Shown here: piece by piece, positions 34,701 to 46,769 of the stretch
Layout: the number at the start of each line of letters is the position of its first letter
Numbering within the stretch: position 1 is the first letter of the stretch
Assembly: GCF_022539505.1 (NCBI RefSeq)
Contig: NC_061510.1
Coordinates: forward strand, 224,710,043-224,774,042
Source of the DNA: Lolium rigidum
Taxonomy: Eukaryota > Streptophyta > Magnoliopsida > Poales > Poaceae
Reading direction: 5' to 3'
Length of the DNA: 64,000 nt
Made by a program: the position numbers and the translations under genes
The notes under the pieces: generated by a model
What the model was told of the DNA's origin: nothing
The model's input: the letters and a program-made list of their open reading frames with translations, nothing else
Databases searched by the model: none

Positions 34701-34933
34701 TGATAAACTCATTGAGTTGGTTGCTTCATCAGATTCCGGAATGATCCATTTGTTCAGCCAGCAGCAGATACAGGTTACTTTACGTTCTTTAGTTTGTTCA
34801 GCTGGTAACTGTAGAGTTTCCTGACATCAGCAAATATCTTCAATGTGTTACTCAGGAGTTTCTGATCTTTGAGAGGGAGTGCTTCATATGTAAAATGGAG
34901 CTTGAGGAAGAGCAGATACCTACTGATGGCTAA
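25725..34933 (+). CDS. NUP107: Nuclear pore complex protein NUP107
   Basis: Scaffold nucleoporin of the Y-shaped Nup107-160 subcomplex, which builds the nuclear pore rings and supports mRNA export. I traced 24 exons: 25725-25828, 26582-26949, 27318-27387, 27736-27851, 27999-28030, 28134-28259, 29157-29315, 29680-29772, 29852-30019, 30189-30287, 30410-30627, 30696-30753, 31209-31297, 31386-31517, 31860-31982, 32392-32490, 32597-32788, 33104-33272, 33403-33559, 33758-33960, 34139-34280, 34375-34535, 34657-34773, 34856-34933. All introns are GT-AG, phases join without a break, and the total is 3273 nt (1090 residues plus TAA), close to the plant family length. Family signatures include PDVILQFERTCRNASESIR, DIWTLLRAGRLEEACELCRS, SACWAMAKSWLDVQVD and MIRFGAHIVLV; the C-terminal part fits the Nup84/Nup107 alpha-helical domain. 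It appears intact and is the only conventional gene here. Confidence 0.96.
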
Positions 34934-35482
34934 TTCATCTGAGTTTACATTATCAGGTGTGACACCTGAAATCTTATTCACCAGTTCCTAGTGGAATGGG
35001 TATGCTGAAGCACATCATGTACTCGTGCTTGCAAATTGTATTATGCAACATATATTTATTACTACCTCCGTTCCAAAATATAAGGCTTTTTTAGAGAGCT
35101 AGAGTTTAGCTTTCTAAAAAAAAGCCTTATATTTTGGAACAGAGCTAATATTATTATTTATGTAGAATGATGCTGACTGCACAATGCTTATGCTTCTCAA
35201 CTTATCTGACCCTTACCATGCTGCTTTACTACTGCTTTCTAATTGGTGAAAAAAAAACTGACAGTTTTCGTTTTTATCTTTTCTTGTACATGCAGAATCA
35301 GACATGTTCTACTTGCTGACTGAATGAGAAGCCAGGATTTGATAGTCTCAACATGGCATACTCTCTGTTGTGTGGCCAAGAACTAGCTGTAATGTATTAC
35401 GACCCTGTGGAAAAAAGGGTAGATGAAATTTTCTGTATAGGAGTTATCTCTGACTGCAAGTCTGTTACTCTCAGCTGATAAC
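34934..35482 (+). other. NUP107 3' untranslated region (approximate)
   Basis: Sequence after the stop codon contains a Stowaway MITE. A CAG acceptor-like site near 35296 means a 3' UTR intron is possible. No canonical AATAAA is seen, so the polyadenylation site is not placed; the right border given here is arbitrary. Confidence 0.4.
35062..35148. mobile_element. Stowaway MITE
   Basis: 87 bp, beginning CTACCTCCGTTCCAAAATAT and ending with its imperfect complement (ATATTTTGGAACAGAG...), flanked by TA (35060-35061, 35149-35150). CTCCCTCCGTTCC-type ends and TA duplications define Tc1/Mariner Stowaway MITEs of grasses. The arms pair along nearly the whole length, so a transcript through it would fold into a long hairpin. 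Confidence 0.9.
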
Positions 35483-37105
35483 AGCAGCAGATGAGAATGT
35501 ACTCACTTCAGTTCGTCTTTATCGTAAAATGATCTACTGTATAAGGGCGTGCCCGTCCAAAATGAGCTCCAGGCCAAATTTTGCACTTCCTTTGGTTGCT
35601 GGTCAAAGTTTTTTATTGGGACATGTGGAGATTTCAGCTCCAGCTATTTGGTTGCATGGGTTGTAGCCTATGGAGCAACCCAGAAGCAGCCTGCTGTTAT
35701 TTGGTTATCACCACAAGCGGGACTAACTAACCTCTTCTTACAAGAGGTGAGGTTACCAGACACTAAGAAAAGCACACAAGGAAGCATACTAGAACGATAA
35801 CTTTGCAGACTATCGTATTTTAATGATAAGTTCACAATTAATACCAATCCTTGTATAGTAGTTAACTTAGCAGAGTGCCAAATTCAACAGAGTTCACATA
35901 CGAAAGAAAGCGATGATCACTGTCTTCCACGATCCTCCTAGTGGCATCTCCATAGCGTGAGCACCTTGTCATCACCTCATAGATGAGTAGTCAAAGATGA
36001 CCACTCGGAAGATGCATGGTGATTCATTGTGGAGGTGATGAAGTAGCAGATCATGGGCAATAGCAAAGATTGCCTACGCTTTTGCCATCAACATACCTGG
36101 TTTTCACATCTCACTTGCATCTAATGTTGATCTTTAGGGTGATCATCTAAGGAATCTTCTCGAACTATGGTAAGAAGGCTGTAGGGATTGGACACATGCC
36201 CATGGTAAGCTTGAAGATCATGGTGATCGTCGAAGGGATCTTCTTGAACCATGGTAAGAAGGCCTTAGGGAACCATGGTAAGAAGGCCTTAGGGACTGGA
36301 CACATACCCATGGTAGGCTTGAAAACCACCTTGATGAAGTGCTCCAGACCCTCATCATCATGGAAGTGGCCAAAGTTGGCCGGCCTTTCTCGTGGCCTCT
36401 TGTTCGACCACTCGCTAGGCGCATGAGCGCCGATATCTATAGCCTATACAAAAAAGCAAGAGCCTCACACACATGTTGCACATACACTGGTAGAGATGGT
36501 GTCATAGGAACCATAATGTGCTTGGACCAACATTGTCATTATCAAGTGCCATAGGTTAATCAATGGCCTCCCTCATACATTACAAAGTTGGTGCGTCATA
36601 TGAAGTAGCATCCACAAAGCATAGAGGCAAAGAGATTATCCCCAGATCAAGTCTAGTGCACAAGCAATATGCCCTAGATTCTGAATTATTATTGTAATCA
36701 TCGACACAAAGCATCTCACACAAGTCACACTTAGGAGCCTTCATATTTACATAGCACGATTGCAAGCCAAGATACGATCCTGCAAGGCCAGGGAGCATGC
36801 AATACATATATTTTTGCACGACACTACGTATTATAAGATAATCCTTAGCTCACATTGTGCTATTGAATTTAATGATCGGCCACTGCAAGAAAACAGAAAC
36901 ATAATGAACACATTTAGAGCATCATACTTATATTATAAACACATACCTTAGAGATGAAGTTGGTGAACCTAGTACATTGCACACCATTTACGTTTGTGCA
37001 ATGCATATGGTTCAGTAGGTCCATCCCTTGATCATGTTGTCCATGATTTAATCATCAATCAAATAACACATGAGATATGAACAAGCAAATTGGGCCTCAT
37101 AGTAA
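35483..37105. other. Intergenic DNA downstream of NUP107
   Basis: No gene recognised. It includes a short tandem duplication (36247-36294) inside a larger imperfect repeat (about 36166-36320). The open frames here are short and have no family signature. Confidence 0.5.
36247..36294. repeat. 24-bp tandem duplication
   Basis: AACCATGGTAAGAAGGCCTTAGGG occurs twice head to tail. Variants of the same unit joined to GGACACATRCCCATGGTARG flank it at about 36166-36220 and 36294-36322. Confidence 0.85.
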
Positions 37106-37700
37106 CATTAGTAGGGAAAAGTCAATAGAGGCAAGCTTATTGGTAGCGGACCATCTAAAACTCACGCGATTGCTCTTGTTTGTCGCGTGCGCCAGTATGG
37201 ACATACTAGCAGTGTACCCGTGCCAACGACACGCGGCTATTATGTGAGGCACGGCTGCGCCTGGGCACGAAACTTATCCGTAGCGGGCGCTGCTAGGGAC
37301 ACACGACTATTACGTCCTTATGGGGTGCGTGTCCTTGGTGCCATCCGTTGCCAATAGTTTTGGATCGACGGGGCGCAAATACTGGCAACGTAGGTCTGTG
37401 CGGCCCGCTGCCATTATTTGGACTTAACCAAATTTCAGTCCACGCGCCGAGAGGCAATTTCCCCAATCTCTCGACGGCCACGCGTGCTTGACCTCGACGC
37501 CACCGACCGCGCCCAGGCATTGATCCGCCGCCTCTAACCACGCCACGCCTCGCCATCGCTTTCACCTCCTTTCTCCTTCATCGTCCTTGCAGTCGAGCTC
37601 GCCCGCTACTCCGCACCACCCCCAACCACCCCCACCCCGGTATGAATTGGCTGCGCACTGCACCTGCTCGACGAAATGTTTATTACAGGGATGATTGATG
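37106..37700 (+). mobile_element. CACTA-like left end, interrupted by Copia LTR
   Basis: CATTAGTAGGGAAAAGTC at 37106 differs by one base at its start from the CACTA terminal CACTAGTAGGGAAAA. It is followed by GC-rich sequence with recurring short motifs (ACACGCGGCTATTA / ACACACGACTATTA, 37232-37315) and then a TC-rich leader-like stretch, the layout seen at CACTA ends. The other end is not in the window. At 37701 a Copia LTR begins, probably an insertion into this element. Confidence 0.45.
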
Positions 37701-38111
37701 TGTTGGAAATATGCCCTAGAGACAATCATGGATGGTGTATTTCATAATGTATTCATAAAGTAAGGTTGTACTTGTATGAACTCTTGCATATATCACCAAG
37801 AATATCATCGAATACGTAGGTGATTCAGTTGTGGAACCATATGCTTGTGTTGTTCAAGATATTTTGTCCTTAGTCATCAAGGTTGTCTTGGAAACATGAC
37901 TTAGACTAAGGTGCAAGTCGGCCGATGACTCTGTTTCACTTGTCATGGACATGGTGGTGCTAATCCGACTTACACGGACTCGGCTAAAGTGTTCAGCGAG
38001 TCAGACTGACCCACCGTGAGACGCAACGAGCAAAGTCGTCATTTGCATGTCTCTATCAATGTAATCCTTAGACCTAAGATTATTGCATGATCCAAGTTGT
38101 GGATTAACCGA
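37701..38111 (+). repeat. Copia LTR, first part
   Basis: It starts TGTTGGAAATATGCCCTAGAG, the well-known start of BARE/Angela/WIS-group Copia LTRs of Triticeae. The following sequence diverges from those, so it may be another family of the group. It is cut at 38111 by the LTR of element D; the remainder would lie beyond the nested elements, outside the window. Confidence 0.7.
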
Positions 38112-39861
38112 TGATGGTGCTCCGGTGATGGCGCCAGACAATATTGCTGAGCGTTGTTATGGAAGTGGTTGGGAAACCCCAAGAGGAAGGTGTGATGAAC
38201 ACAAAAGCAAGTTTTCCCTCAGTACGAAACCAAGGTTTAATCGACCAGTAGGAGAAAGACGTGACTTCTGAAGTTCTTGCTAGCTGACTAGTGGCAGGAC
38301 GCACTACCGGCATCAGCAACAACGTGAAACCTCCACACAACACAACCAAAGTACTTTGCCCCAACTTCTGAAATACAAAAATAGCAGAAAACATGGAATT
38401 GGCACTGTGGCATCTTGTTAATAGGTTAGTGCCGGAAATCATGTAAAAGTGCATCGAAGTGTAAACAAAACATATATGAATTGGTTTGCCCCAACTTACA
38501 GTGAGGTTGTCAATCTCACCGGTTTGCTGAACACAAAGGATTAGATGCATCGAGTGGAAAGATATGTTTGCAGTAATTAAAGAGAACATGAATTGCAGTA
38601 AGTAAACATAACATGATGATTGTATCAGTGTAAAAGAAATGACCGGGGTCCATAGTTCACTAGAGGTGTCTCTCGATAAAGATAAATAGCATGTTGGCTG
38701 AACAAATTACAGCTGGACGATTGACAGAATATTGACCATACATGACAAGATGATTACTATGAGATTTATTTGGGCATTACAAAATAATACATAGACCGTT
38801 ATCCAACTGCGTCTATGACTAATAATCCACCTTCCGGTTATCGTCCGAACCCCTTTCAGTATTAGTTGCAAGCAACGGATTATCGCATTAAGCAATGTGT
38901 GTAAAGTAAACAATAGAATTACCCTCGGATAAAACATTGTTGTTTTCTCCCTAGTAGCAACATCACAACTATAATCTTAGAAGTTATTGTCACTCTTCCA
39001 GAAAACTAGAGGCATGAACCTACTATCGAGCATAAATACCCTCTCTTGGAGTCACACACATCTACTTGGCTCGAGTATCTACTAGCAACGGAGAACATGC
39101 AAGATCAGAAATAACATATGACTTGAATATATAATCGACCTCAACATAGTATACAATATTCATCGGATCCCAGCAAACACAACATGTAGGATTACATAAA
39201 GATGATCTTGATCATGTAGGGCAGCTCCAAGATCTATAAATGAAGCACAAATTGGAGAAGACAATCATCTAGCTAATGCTACGGACCCTAGTCCAGGGAT
39301 GAACTACTCACGCATCACTTCGGAGGCGGGCATGACGATGTAGATGCCTCCGGCGATGATTTCCCCCTTCGGCAGGGTGCCGGGAAGAGCTTCAGAACCC
39401 CCCGAGATGGGTTCTGCGATGGCGGCCGCGACGGAACTTTTCGTGGATGGAGGCTTGGGTATCCAGGGTTTTCCCGAGATCGTGAATAAATAGGCGGAGG
39501 GGCGATGTCGGTGGAGGCCAGGGGGCTCACACCACCCCTAGGCGCGGGCCAGGGCTAGGCCGCGCCTAGGGTAGGTGTGGCCGCCCTGCTGCCCCTCTTC
39601 GACTCCCCTCTGGACTCAGTCTTCGTTACGGTAAAATATTGACTTCGGCTTTTGTTTCGTCCAATTCCGAGAATATTTCCTTTACAACTTTTCTGAAATA
39701 CAAAAACAGCAGAAAACATGGAACTGACACTCTGGCATCTTATTAATAGGTTAGTGCCGGAAATCATATAAAAGTGTATCGAAGTGTAAGCAAAACATAT
39801 ATGAATTGGTGTAAAACAAGCATGGAGCATCAAAAATTATAGATACGTTTGAGATGTATCA
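38112..39861 (-). repeat. 3' LTR of element D
   Basis: 1750 bp. Minus-strand start TGATACATCTCAAACG at 39861, end ...GGAGCACCATCA at 38112. It contains two partial copies of the motif TCTGAAATACAAAAA(C/T)AGCAGAAAACATGG-type sequence (about 38367 and 39690). The first is an internal duplicate absent from the corresponding place in the 5' LTR (45305), where the sequence passes directly from CCCCAACTT to ACAGTGAGG. Confidence 0.88.
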
Positions 39862-42762
39862 AGCATCCCCAAGCTTAACTCCTGCTCGTCCTCGAGTAGG
39901 TAAGTGAAAACAAAATAATTTTTGAGGTGACATGCAACCAACACAATCTTGATCAAGCATGTAAAGCATTATGAGCTGGGATCAAAGTACTCTAAACATA
40001 GGCATGATAGATATAATTCAATAGAACTTAGCAACTATGTTATAACATGAGAAGTAACTCAAACAAAGGATCATGAATAATAGTGCATTGAAAGCAACTG
40101 TTTGTTTATGAGCATAGAGTAAACATAACAAAGTGGTACTCAACATGTCCTTTATGGAATAGCAAAACATAAATGCTAGGACACCTTTAAAGTTTAGAGG
40201 GCGACTAGATGCAAGTAATTTGAGAACAAGCAATAGCACAATCATAAATCAATCAATAATAATTTTGGGACTATGCACATTGCACTAAGAATGAAAACTA
40301 TGCTCTCTTAATTGGTGCATAAAGTAGAAGAGTAAAAGAGAGACTCTTTGCAGAGTAAACAAGAAAACAAGATTTATAAACCTTCCAAAAAGTATGGTAC
40401 TTATTAGCTTTGAGCTCTGATTGCCCCTATCATAAGCATCTTGAATGGTTAAAGTTAATGTGAGTCAGATATGAGCTATATGCTTGCAAATCACAAGTTG
40501 AAAATCTCATGCCCCTTGAATACAAGTACCTAAACCTCATGCTACTCAACTTAGGTTCCAAATAAGTTCTTGTCATTGTAAGTATACATATATCATTGAG
40601 AACCGCCAACGGGGTACCTCTTGCCCGATGATATGGAGGTACTCTTGTAGGAGCAATCCCATGCCATAAGGACAAGACAAATAGACAATGAGCATCTCAG
40701 CAATTTTTTTATTTACTATGAGTATATCTTTTTATTGCAAATGCTTCATAGAATGCTCAGTATGATTTAGTTGTAAATTTCCACCATGAATGATGCATGG
40801 CTTTGATTAGCGGCCCATGCGTTTCTCTAACTCATATACAAACTCCATGGACTTACAAGTTTCCATTTTATTTCGCACCGCTAGGCATCCATAAACAAAA
40901 GAACATGACATCAACTAAATATAAGTACAATGTCGAAAGTGTTCCCCATGAAAGCATGGTTATACTAATTCCCAACTTGCAATTTGCAAACATATAAACT
41001 TAATAAGATAGGCACAATGATCAAGTTTATTAAATGCAAGAAAGTAAATGTGCCATCAAGTTCGTGAGAGCTTTACTGACTAATTTTCTCATGCCAAAAT
41101 TTAATTTGGAAGATAAATAAAAACATGATGAATATACTTGGAATAGCAATAATGCTACTAGGTATATATGGTGGATACAATTAGAAAACTTTGCTTATTG
41201 ATGGTTGTATGCACGATTAGAGTTCATACTCAGCATAAGCGAAAGCTAGCAAAAGACTGGGAGCGACCACCTAAGAGAGTAGTAATGGCCATAATCATGC
41301 ATAGCGACAAAACATTATCAATCAAAGCATAAAGTGATATTACAAGTCAAAAACTAAATGATCATAGAGGCTTCAGTTGACTGGTTATAGTCATAACATG
41401 GTATAAGCATGTGCCAAGTCAACCCAATAAAGCATCAAAAGAGAATACCACAATATTATGTTTTTATGATGGAAACAACACATGATTCTTTCAATGACAC
41501 ATTATGCACTCTCAGCGATTTGAGACAAATCATTCTAAAAAAATAAATACTAAGTATATGACAAGAATAATATCCAACATGACATGCCAAAGTCTATGCC
41601 ACAGTCTATACAAGCTTCCTTTTGCATCACTATAGTCATGAAACATTTTACTCGTATCCAACACCAATCAATTTATTTGAAATAACTCTCAGAGATGAAA
41701 TACATTATGGACCAGAGATCTAATCATACACATATAAAGGATACTAACTAGTTCTGAATAAACTTCAAGTGAAAGAACAAGAGCTAAACGCAGTACCAAA
41801 AAACTAGAACACTCGCAGAACAACAACAACGAAAACTAGAGCGTTATATGAAAATTAAACAGAGCGGGTCTTTCTCCAAAACAAATATGCCGGGATCCAA
41901 CATATTCTACTGCAAATAAAACAAAACTAAACTAAAAACAAAAATAAATACGCTCCGAGAACAACACATAGCGTATGGAGCAATAAAAATGTAGCGCATA
42001 GAGAGATGACCTGTTGCTTTGTTGATGAAGAGGGGATGCCTTGGGCATCCCCAAGTTTTGATGCTTGTACCTCTTGAACATGTCTTGGGGTGCAGGGGCA
42101 TCCCAAGCTTGAGCTTTTGTCCATTCTTCATCTCATCACATTATTCTTCTCTCCATACACTTGAAAACTTCCTTCATACAAAAACTTCACACAATTCTTT
42201 ATTAGCAGCATTAGTACAATCAAAATAAAGAAATCCACTTGGGTTCAGTACTAACATATATCAAACATCTATTAAATCATTAGCTACTGTATAAACCTTT
42301 CAAGCTCTTTGATCAAATGAACTCACAAAGAAAGAGATTTAAGAGGCAAATACAAATAATGCAGAAATCTGTTAACACAAAACGACATGTAAAGATTGAT
42401 TTTTTGAAACTCTTCTATTGCTCATCTCGAAAAGTGGTCAACTAAAGAAAGTTAGATAATAAACTGGGGCATATGCATAAAACATGGCAACCCAAAATTC
42501 TGCTCTGGCATTTTTTACGAATTTTTATGGTAACAACACAAAATCTGTTTTCAGGATAGCAACTTCCCCAAATCTTACTTTCTTCCTATTAGAGGATATT
42601 CTTGGCACAAATATGAAATAAAAATTATAAGGAGAGGTTATTATAGAGGTAATAACTTCCAAGACTCAACAAAAATAAAATTACAGCAAATAAAACTTGG
42701 ATTATCTCACAAGAGTGCTTTTCTTTAACGCCTTTCAGCTAGGCGCAGAAAAAGAGCGAGCA
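39862..42762 (-). other. Non-coding tail of element D
   Basis: 2.9 kb, AT-rich, with no open frame of note. It contains the palindrome GGGGATGCC TTG GGCATCCCC at 42032-42052 shared with element A, and a polypurine-like tract next to the LTR at 39862-39880. Confidence 0.7.
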
Positions 42763-43315
42763 TCAAGTATTATCAAGTGAAGAAGCATCAACATCATAAT
42801 TTGTTCTAATAATAGAGTCATAAGGTGAATTATTTCTCTTTCTAGGGAAGTGTTCCATACCTTTCTTGAGTGGGAATTGATATTTAATAATCCCATCCCT
42901 CATATCAATAATAGCACCAACTATTCCAAGAAACGGTCTTCCCAAAATAATTGGACAAGAGACATTGCATTCAATATACAGAACAAAAAAAATCAACGGG
43001 GACAAGGTTATTGTTAACCATAATAAGAACATTATCAACTTTCCCTAAAGATTTCTTTGCAGCAATATCAACAAGATGAACACCCAAATAACATTGTTCC
43101 AACTGTGGCAATTCAAGCATATCATAGATTTTTCTAGGCATAACAGAAATACTTGCACCAAGATCACATAAAGCATTGCAATCAAAGCCATCTATTTTCA
43201 TCTTAATGATGGGCTCCCAGCCATGTTCTAACTTTTTAGGAATAGAAGCTTCACACTTTAATTTCTCTTCTCTAATTTGCATGAGAGCATTTGTAATGTG
43301 CTTTGTAAAAGCCAT
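42763..43315 (-). pseudogene. Retropepsin-like protease, element D
   Basis: CNALCDLGASISVMPRKIYD near 43170 and ECNVSCPIILGRPFL near 42940, the same signatures as in element A. A frame change near 42985 (inside a run of A) separates the two halves, so it is broken. No polymerase follows. Confidence 0.78.
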
Positions 43316-43399
43316 ATTAATAGCACTAGCATTAGGACTTATAGAAAGATTTTATAAGAACTTAATTACTTCAGAGATATTTCAATCATCAAAATCAAA

Positions 43400-44815
43400 C
43401 TAATTTTTATCAAAGGTAAAAGGGCTCTTGTCTCCCATACTCTGAAAAATTTCAGCACACTTATCAGGAACAGTTTCAGCGGTTCTAGGCAATTTTATAG
43501 AAGGAGCGGGGACTGTTCCTACACCATTTACTTCACCATTAATAGTAGGAGAGTAGATAGCATTTGAAACTTCATTACTACGTGGTGGTGATGGTACAAA
43601 CTTTAGTAAAATTATTACTTCTAGCAATTTCATCTTCTCTTTCCCACCTAGCATGCAATTCCGCCAACATCCTAACATTTTCATCAATTCTAACTTGAAT
43701 GGCATTTGTAGTAGCAAAGGGATTTTCATCCATAGTTATAGGTTTAGCAGCCATTTTATTAATCAAATAAGTTTTTGCTTCTGACAAAGAGGAAATACTA
43801 GTTTCAGCATTTGAAATTTTGAGTTGCAAACCAGAAATTTCCCTATTAAAATTCTCAAGTTGATGACTAATATTCTTCAACATACCAGATTGTTCTTCCA
43901 TGGTTTTAGTGAACACTTTATTTTGCACATATTGCATTTTCATAAAGTTCTTAGTGGCCTTTTCAACTTCTCAAATCTTTTCCTCACTAGGCATAGATCT
44001 ACCATAATAACCATTACCACTATTAGAAGGATATGGCATATAATTGTTGCTACCAAAATTATTCCTATAAGCATTGTTGTTGAAATTGTTGTTTTTAATT
44101 AAATTCACATCAACATGATCTTCTTGATCAACCAAAGAAGCTAATGGAATATTATATGGATCAACGCGAGCTTTACCATTAACAAGCATAGACATAATAG
44201 TGTCAATTTTATCACTCAAGGAGGATTCTTCGACAGAATTTACCTTCTTACCTAGTGGTTCTCTCTTGGTGCGCCATTCAGAATAATTATCATCATATCA
44301 TCAAGTAAATTAGTTGCAACCCCAAAAGTAATGGACATAAAGGTACCTCCAGCAGCTGAATCCAGGAGATTTCTTGAAGAAAAATTCAGTCCTGCATAAA
44401 AGTTTGGATGATCATCCAAGTAGTCAGTCCATGAGTGGGAAAATTCTTTACCAAAGATTTCATTCTTTCCCAAGCTTGAGCAACATGTTCATTATCAAAT
44501 TGTCTAAATTTCATTATGTCGCTTCTCAAAGATATAATCTTAGCAGGAGGATAATATTTTCCAATAAAATCATCTTTGCATTTAACCCAAGAATCAATAC
44601 TATTTATAGGAAAAGATAGCAACCAATCTTTAGCTCTACCTCTCAAAGAGAAAGGAAACAATTCTAGTTTAATAATGTCACCATCTATATCCTTATATTT
44701 TTGCATCTCACAAAGTTCAACAAAATTATTAAGGTGAAAAGTTGCATCTTCAGTACTAAACAAGATTTAATAAAGAAGGTTTAATTTCATAGAAGGCTGC
44801 TTCGGGAGAACCCAT
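43400..44815 (-). pseudogene. gag of element D (broken)
   Basis: ATG at 44815 (MGSPEAAFYEIKPSLLNL). The frame stops after about 20 codons and core gag resumes at 44763 with ATFHLNNFVELCEM, LFPFSLRGRAKDWLL and KYYPP, then AQAWERMKSLVKNFPTHGL and, in another frame, LLDSAAGGTFMSITFG. Further parts (44219-43971, 43943-43578) are Asn-rich and coiled-coil-like; the last segment to 43400 has a Pro/Thr-rich stretch. Compared with element A, part of the early core (around the REQFSGVSS region) is deleted at 44760. Several frameshifts follow. Confidence 0.78.
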
Positions 44816-45030
44816 TTTAGCAAAATTAAAACTAAGCAACAAAAATAACAGCAATAATAGTAACTAATTTTTTTGTGTTTTTGATATAAAGACAACTATA
44901 AAAAGAAACTAATTTTTGTGTGTTTTTGCTATGATAAAGCAAACAAAACAAAATAAAGTAAACTAAGCAAAACAATAACAAAGTAAAGAGATTGGAGATG
45001 AGAGACTCCCCTTGCAGAAATCCTCTTTCT

Positions 45031-45047
45031 CCCCGGCAACGGCGCTA
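45031..45047 (-). other. Primer binding site of D (tRNA-Asp type)
   Basis: Plus strand CCCCGGCAACGGCGCTA: one mismatch to the tRNA-Asp end (CTA in place of CCA). A second GGCGCCAGA motif lies inside the adjoining LTR end at 45076. Confidence 0.75.
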
Positions 45048-45055
45048 GAAAATCT

Positions 45056-46375
45056 TGATGGTGCTCCGGTGATGGCGCCAGAAAATCTTGCTGAGCGTTC
45101 TTGTGGAAGCGGTTGGGAAACCCCAAGAGGAAGGTGTGATGAGCACAGCAGCAAGTTTTCCCTCAGTACAAAACCAATGTTTAATCGACCAGTAGGAGAA
45201 TGAAGTGACTTCTAATGGTGTTGCTAGCTGACTAGTGGCAGGGCGCACTACCGGCGTCAGCAACAACGTGGAACCTGCACACAATACAACCAAAGTACTT
45301 TGCCCCAACTTACAGTGAGGTTGTCAATCTCACCGATTTGCTGAACACAAAGGATTAGATGTATCGAGTGGAAAGCGATGTTTGCAGTAATTAAAGAGAA
45401 CATGGATTGCAGTAAGTAAACAGAACATGATGATTGTATGAGTGTAAAAGAAATGACCGGGGTCCACATTTCACTAGAGGTGTCTCTCCATCAAGATAAA
45501 TAGCATGTTGGGTGAACAAATTACAGCTGGCCAATTGACAGAATATCGACCATACATGACAAGATGATTACTATGGGATTTGTTTGGGCATTACAACATT
45601 ATACATAGACCGTAATCCAACCGCGTCTATAATTAATAATGCAACTTCGGTTATCGTCTGAACCCCTTTCAGTAATAAGTTGCAAGCAACAGATTATCGC
45701 ATTAAGCAATGTGTGTAAAGTAAACAATAGAATTACCCTCGGATAAAATATTGTTGTTTTCTCCCTAGTAGCAAAAACACATCTACAATCTTAGAAGTTA
45801 TTGTCACTCTTCCAGAAAACTAGAGGCATGAACCTACTATCGAGCATAAATACCCCCTCTTGGAGTCACAAGCATCTACTTGGCCAGAGTATCTACTAGC
45901 AACGGAGAGCATGCAAGATCACAAATAACATATGGCATGAATATATAATAGACCTCAACATAGTGTACAATATTCATCGGGTCCCAGCAAACACAACATG
46001 TAGGATTACATAAAGATGATCTTGATCATGTAGGGCAGCTCACAAGATCTATACATGAATCACAAATTGGAGAAGACAACCATCTAGCTACTGCTATGGA
46101 CCCATAGTCTAGGGATGAACTAGTCACACATCACTTCGAAGGCGGGCATGACGATGTAGATGCCTCCGACGATGATTTTCCCCTCCGGCAGGGTGCCAGG
46201 AAGAACTTTAGAACCCCCCGAGATGGGTTCTACGATGGCGGCCGCGACGGAACTTTTCATGGATGGAGGCTCGGGTATCCAGGGCTTTCCCAAGATCGTG
46301 AATAAATATGCGAAGGGGCGATGTCGGTGGTGGCCAGAGGGGCCCACACCACCCCTAGGCATGGGCCAGGGCTAG
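45056..46375 (-). repeat. 5' LTR of element D, truncated
   Basis: It aligns with 38112-39560 of the 3' LTR. The outer ~300 bp, including the TGATAC start, are missing because element E begins at 46376. The inner end is TGATGGTGCTCC on the plus strand, 8 nt from the primer site. Confidence 0.85.
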
Positions 46376-46769
46376 TGACAAAGGATTAACTTGTCAATGC
46401 CTACGGATTGTAGACTAGGGTTTAGTTGGAAGTAGAGGGCAAGTAGATCTCGAGGGTTTCAGCCGGAAAAGTACTCGACTGGTTATAAAAACTAGGGTTT
46501 GTTTGACAATGATTCGATCCTCCTTTTGTCCCTCGACCCCCCCCCTTATATAGGAGGCGGGGCCGAGGGTTTCGTATTACACAAGTTTACATATTCCAGG
46601 AGACTCTTTGAGTTCAACCCGTAAAGTTACAAATCTCTTTATTCCTAATACAACTCTATCTTTCCTTAACAACTAATTGGGCTTCCGATCTTTATATTCT
46701 TCGACTTCATGGGCCTTCAGTAAACCCCGGGTACCATCTTCGGCAGTCCCATTGGGGATGCCTATGTCA
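46376..46769 (-). repeat. 3' LTR of element E
   Basis: 394 bp. On the minus strand it starts TGACATAGGCATCCCC at 46769 and ends ...AATCCTTTGTCA at 46376. A TATA box, CCTATATAAGG on that strand, is at about 46549-46559, next to a run of nine C on the plus strand. It is short compared with the other LTRs here. Confidence 0.8.

Larger units (their letters stand above)
38112..46375 (-). mobile_element. Athila-like Gypsy retrotransposon D
   Basis: Minus strand. The 5' LTR (46375 down to 45056) is truncated at its outer side by element E. Then come the primer site (45047-45031), gag (44815-43400), protease (43315-42763), a 2.9-kb non-coding tail and the 3' LTR (39861-38112). The polypurine-like AAGCTTGGGGATGCT precedes the 3' LTR. 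As in A, there is no reverse transcriptase or integrase. It is inserted into a Copia LTR; the left flank ACCGA (38107-38111) is the presumed target duplication. Confidence 0.88.

Noticed and set aside
35549..35800. 83-codon open frame downstream of NUP107
   Set aside because: No start context, homology or splice signals; likely chance.
37293..37565. 90-codon minus-strand frame in GC-rich DNA
   Set aside because: It lies in the subterminal region of the CACTA-like end and has no protein-like features.
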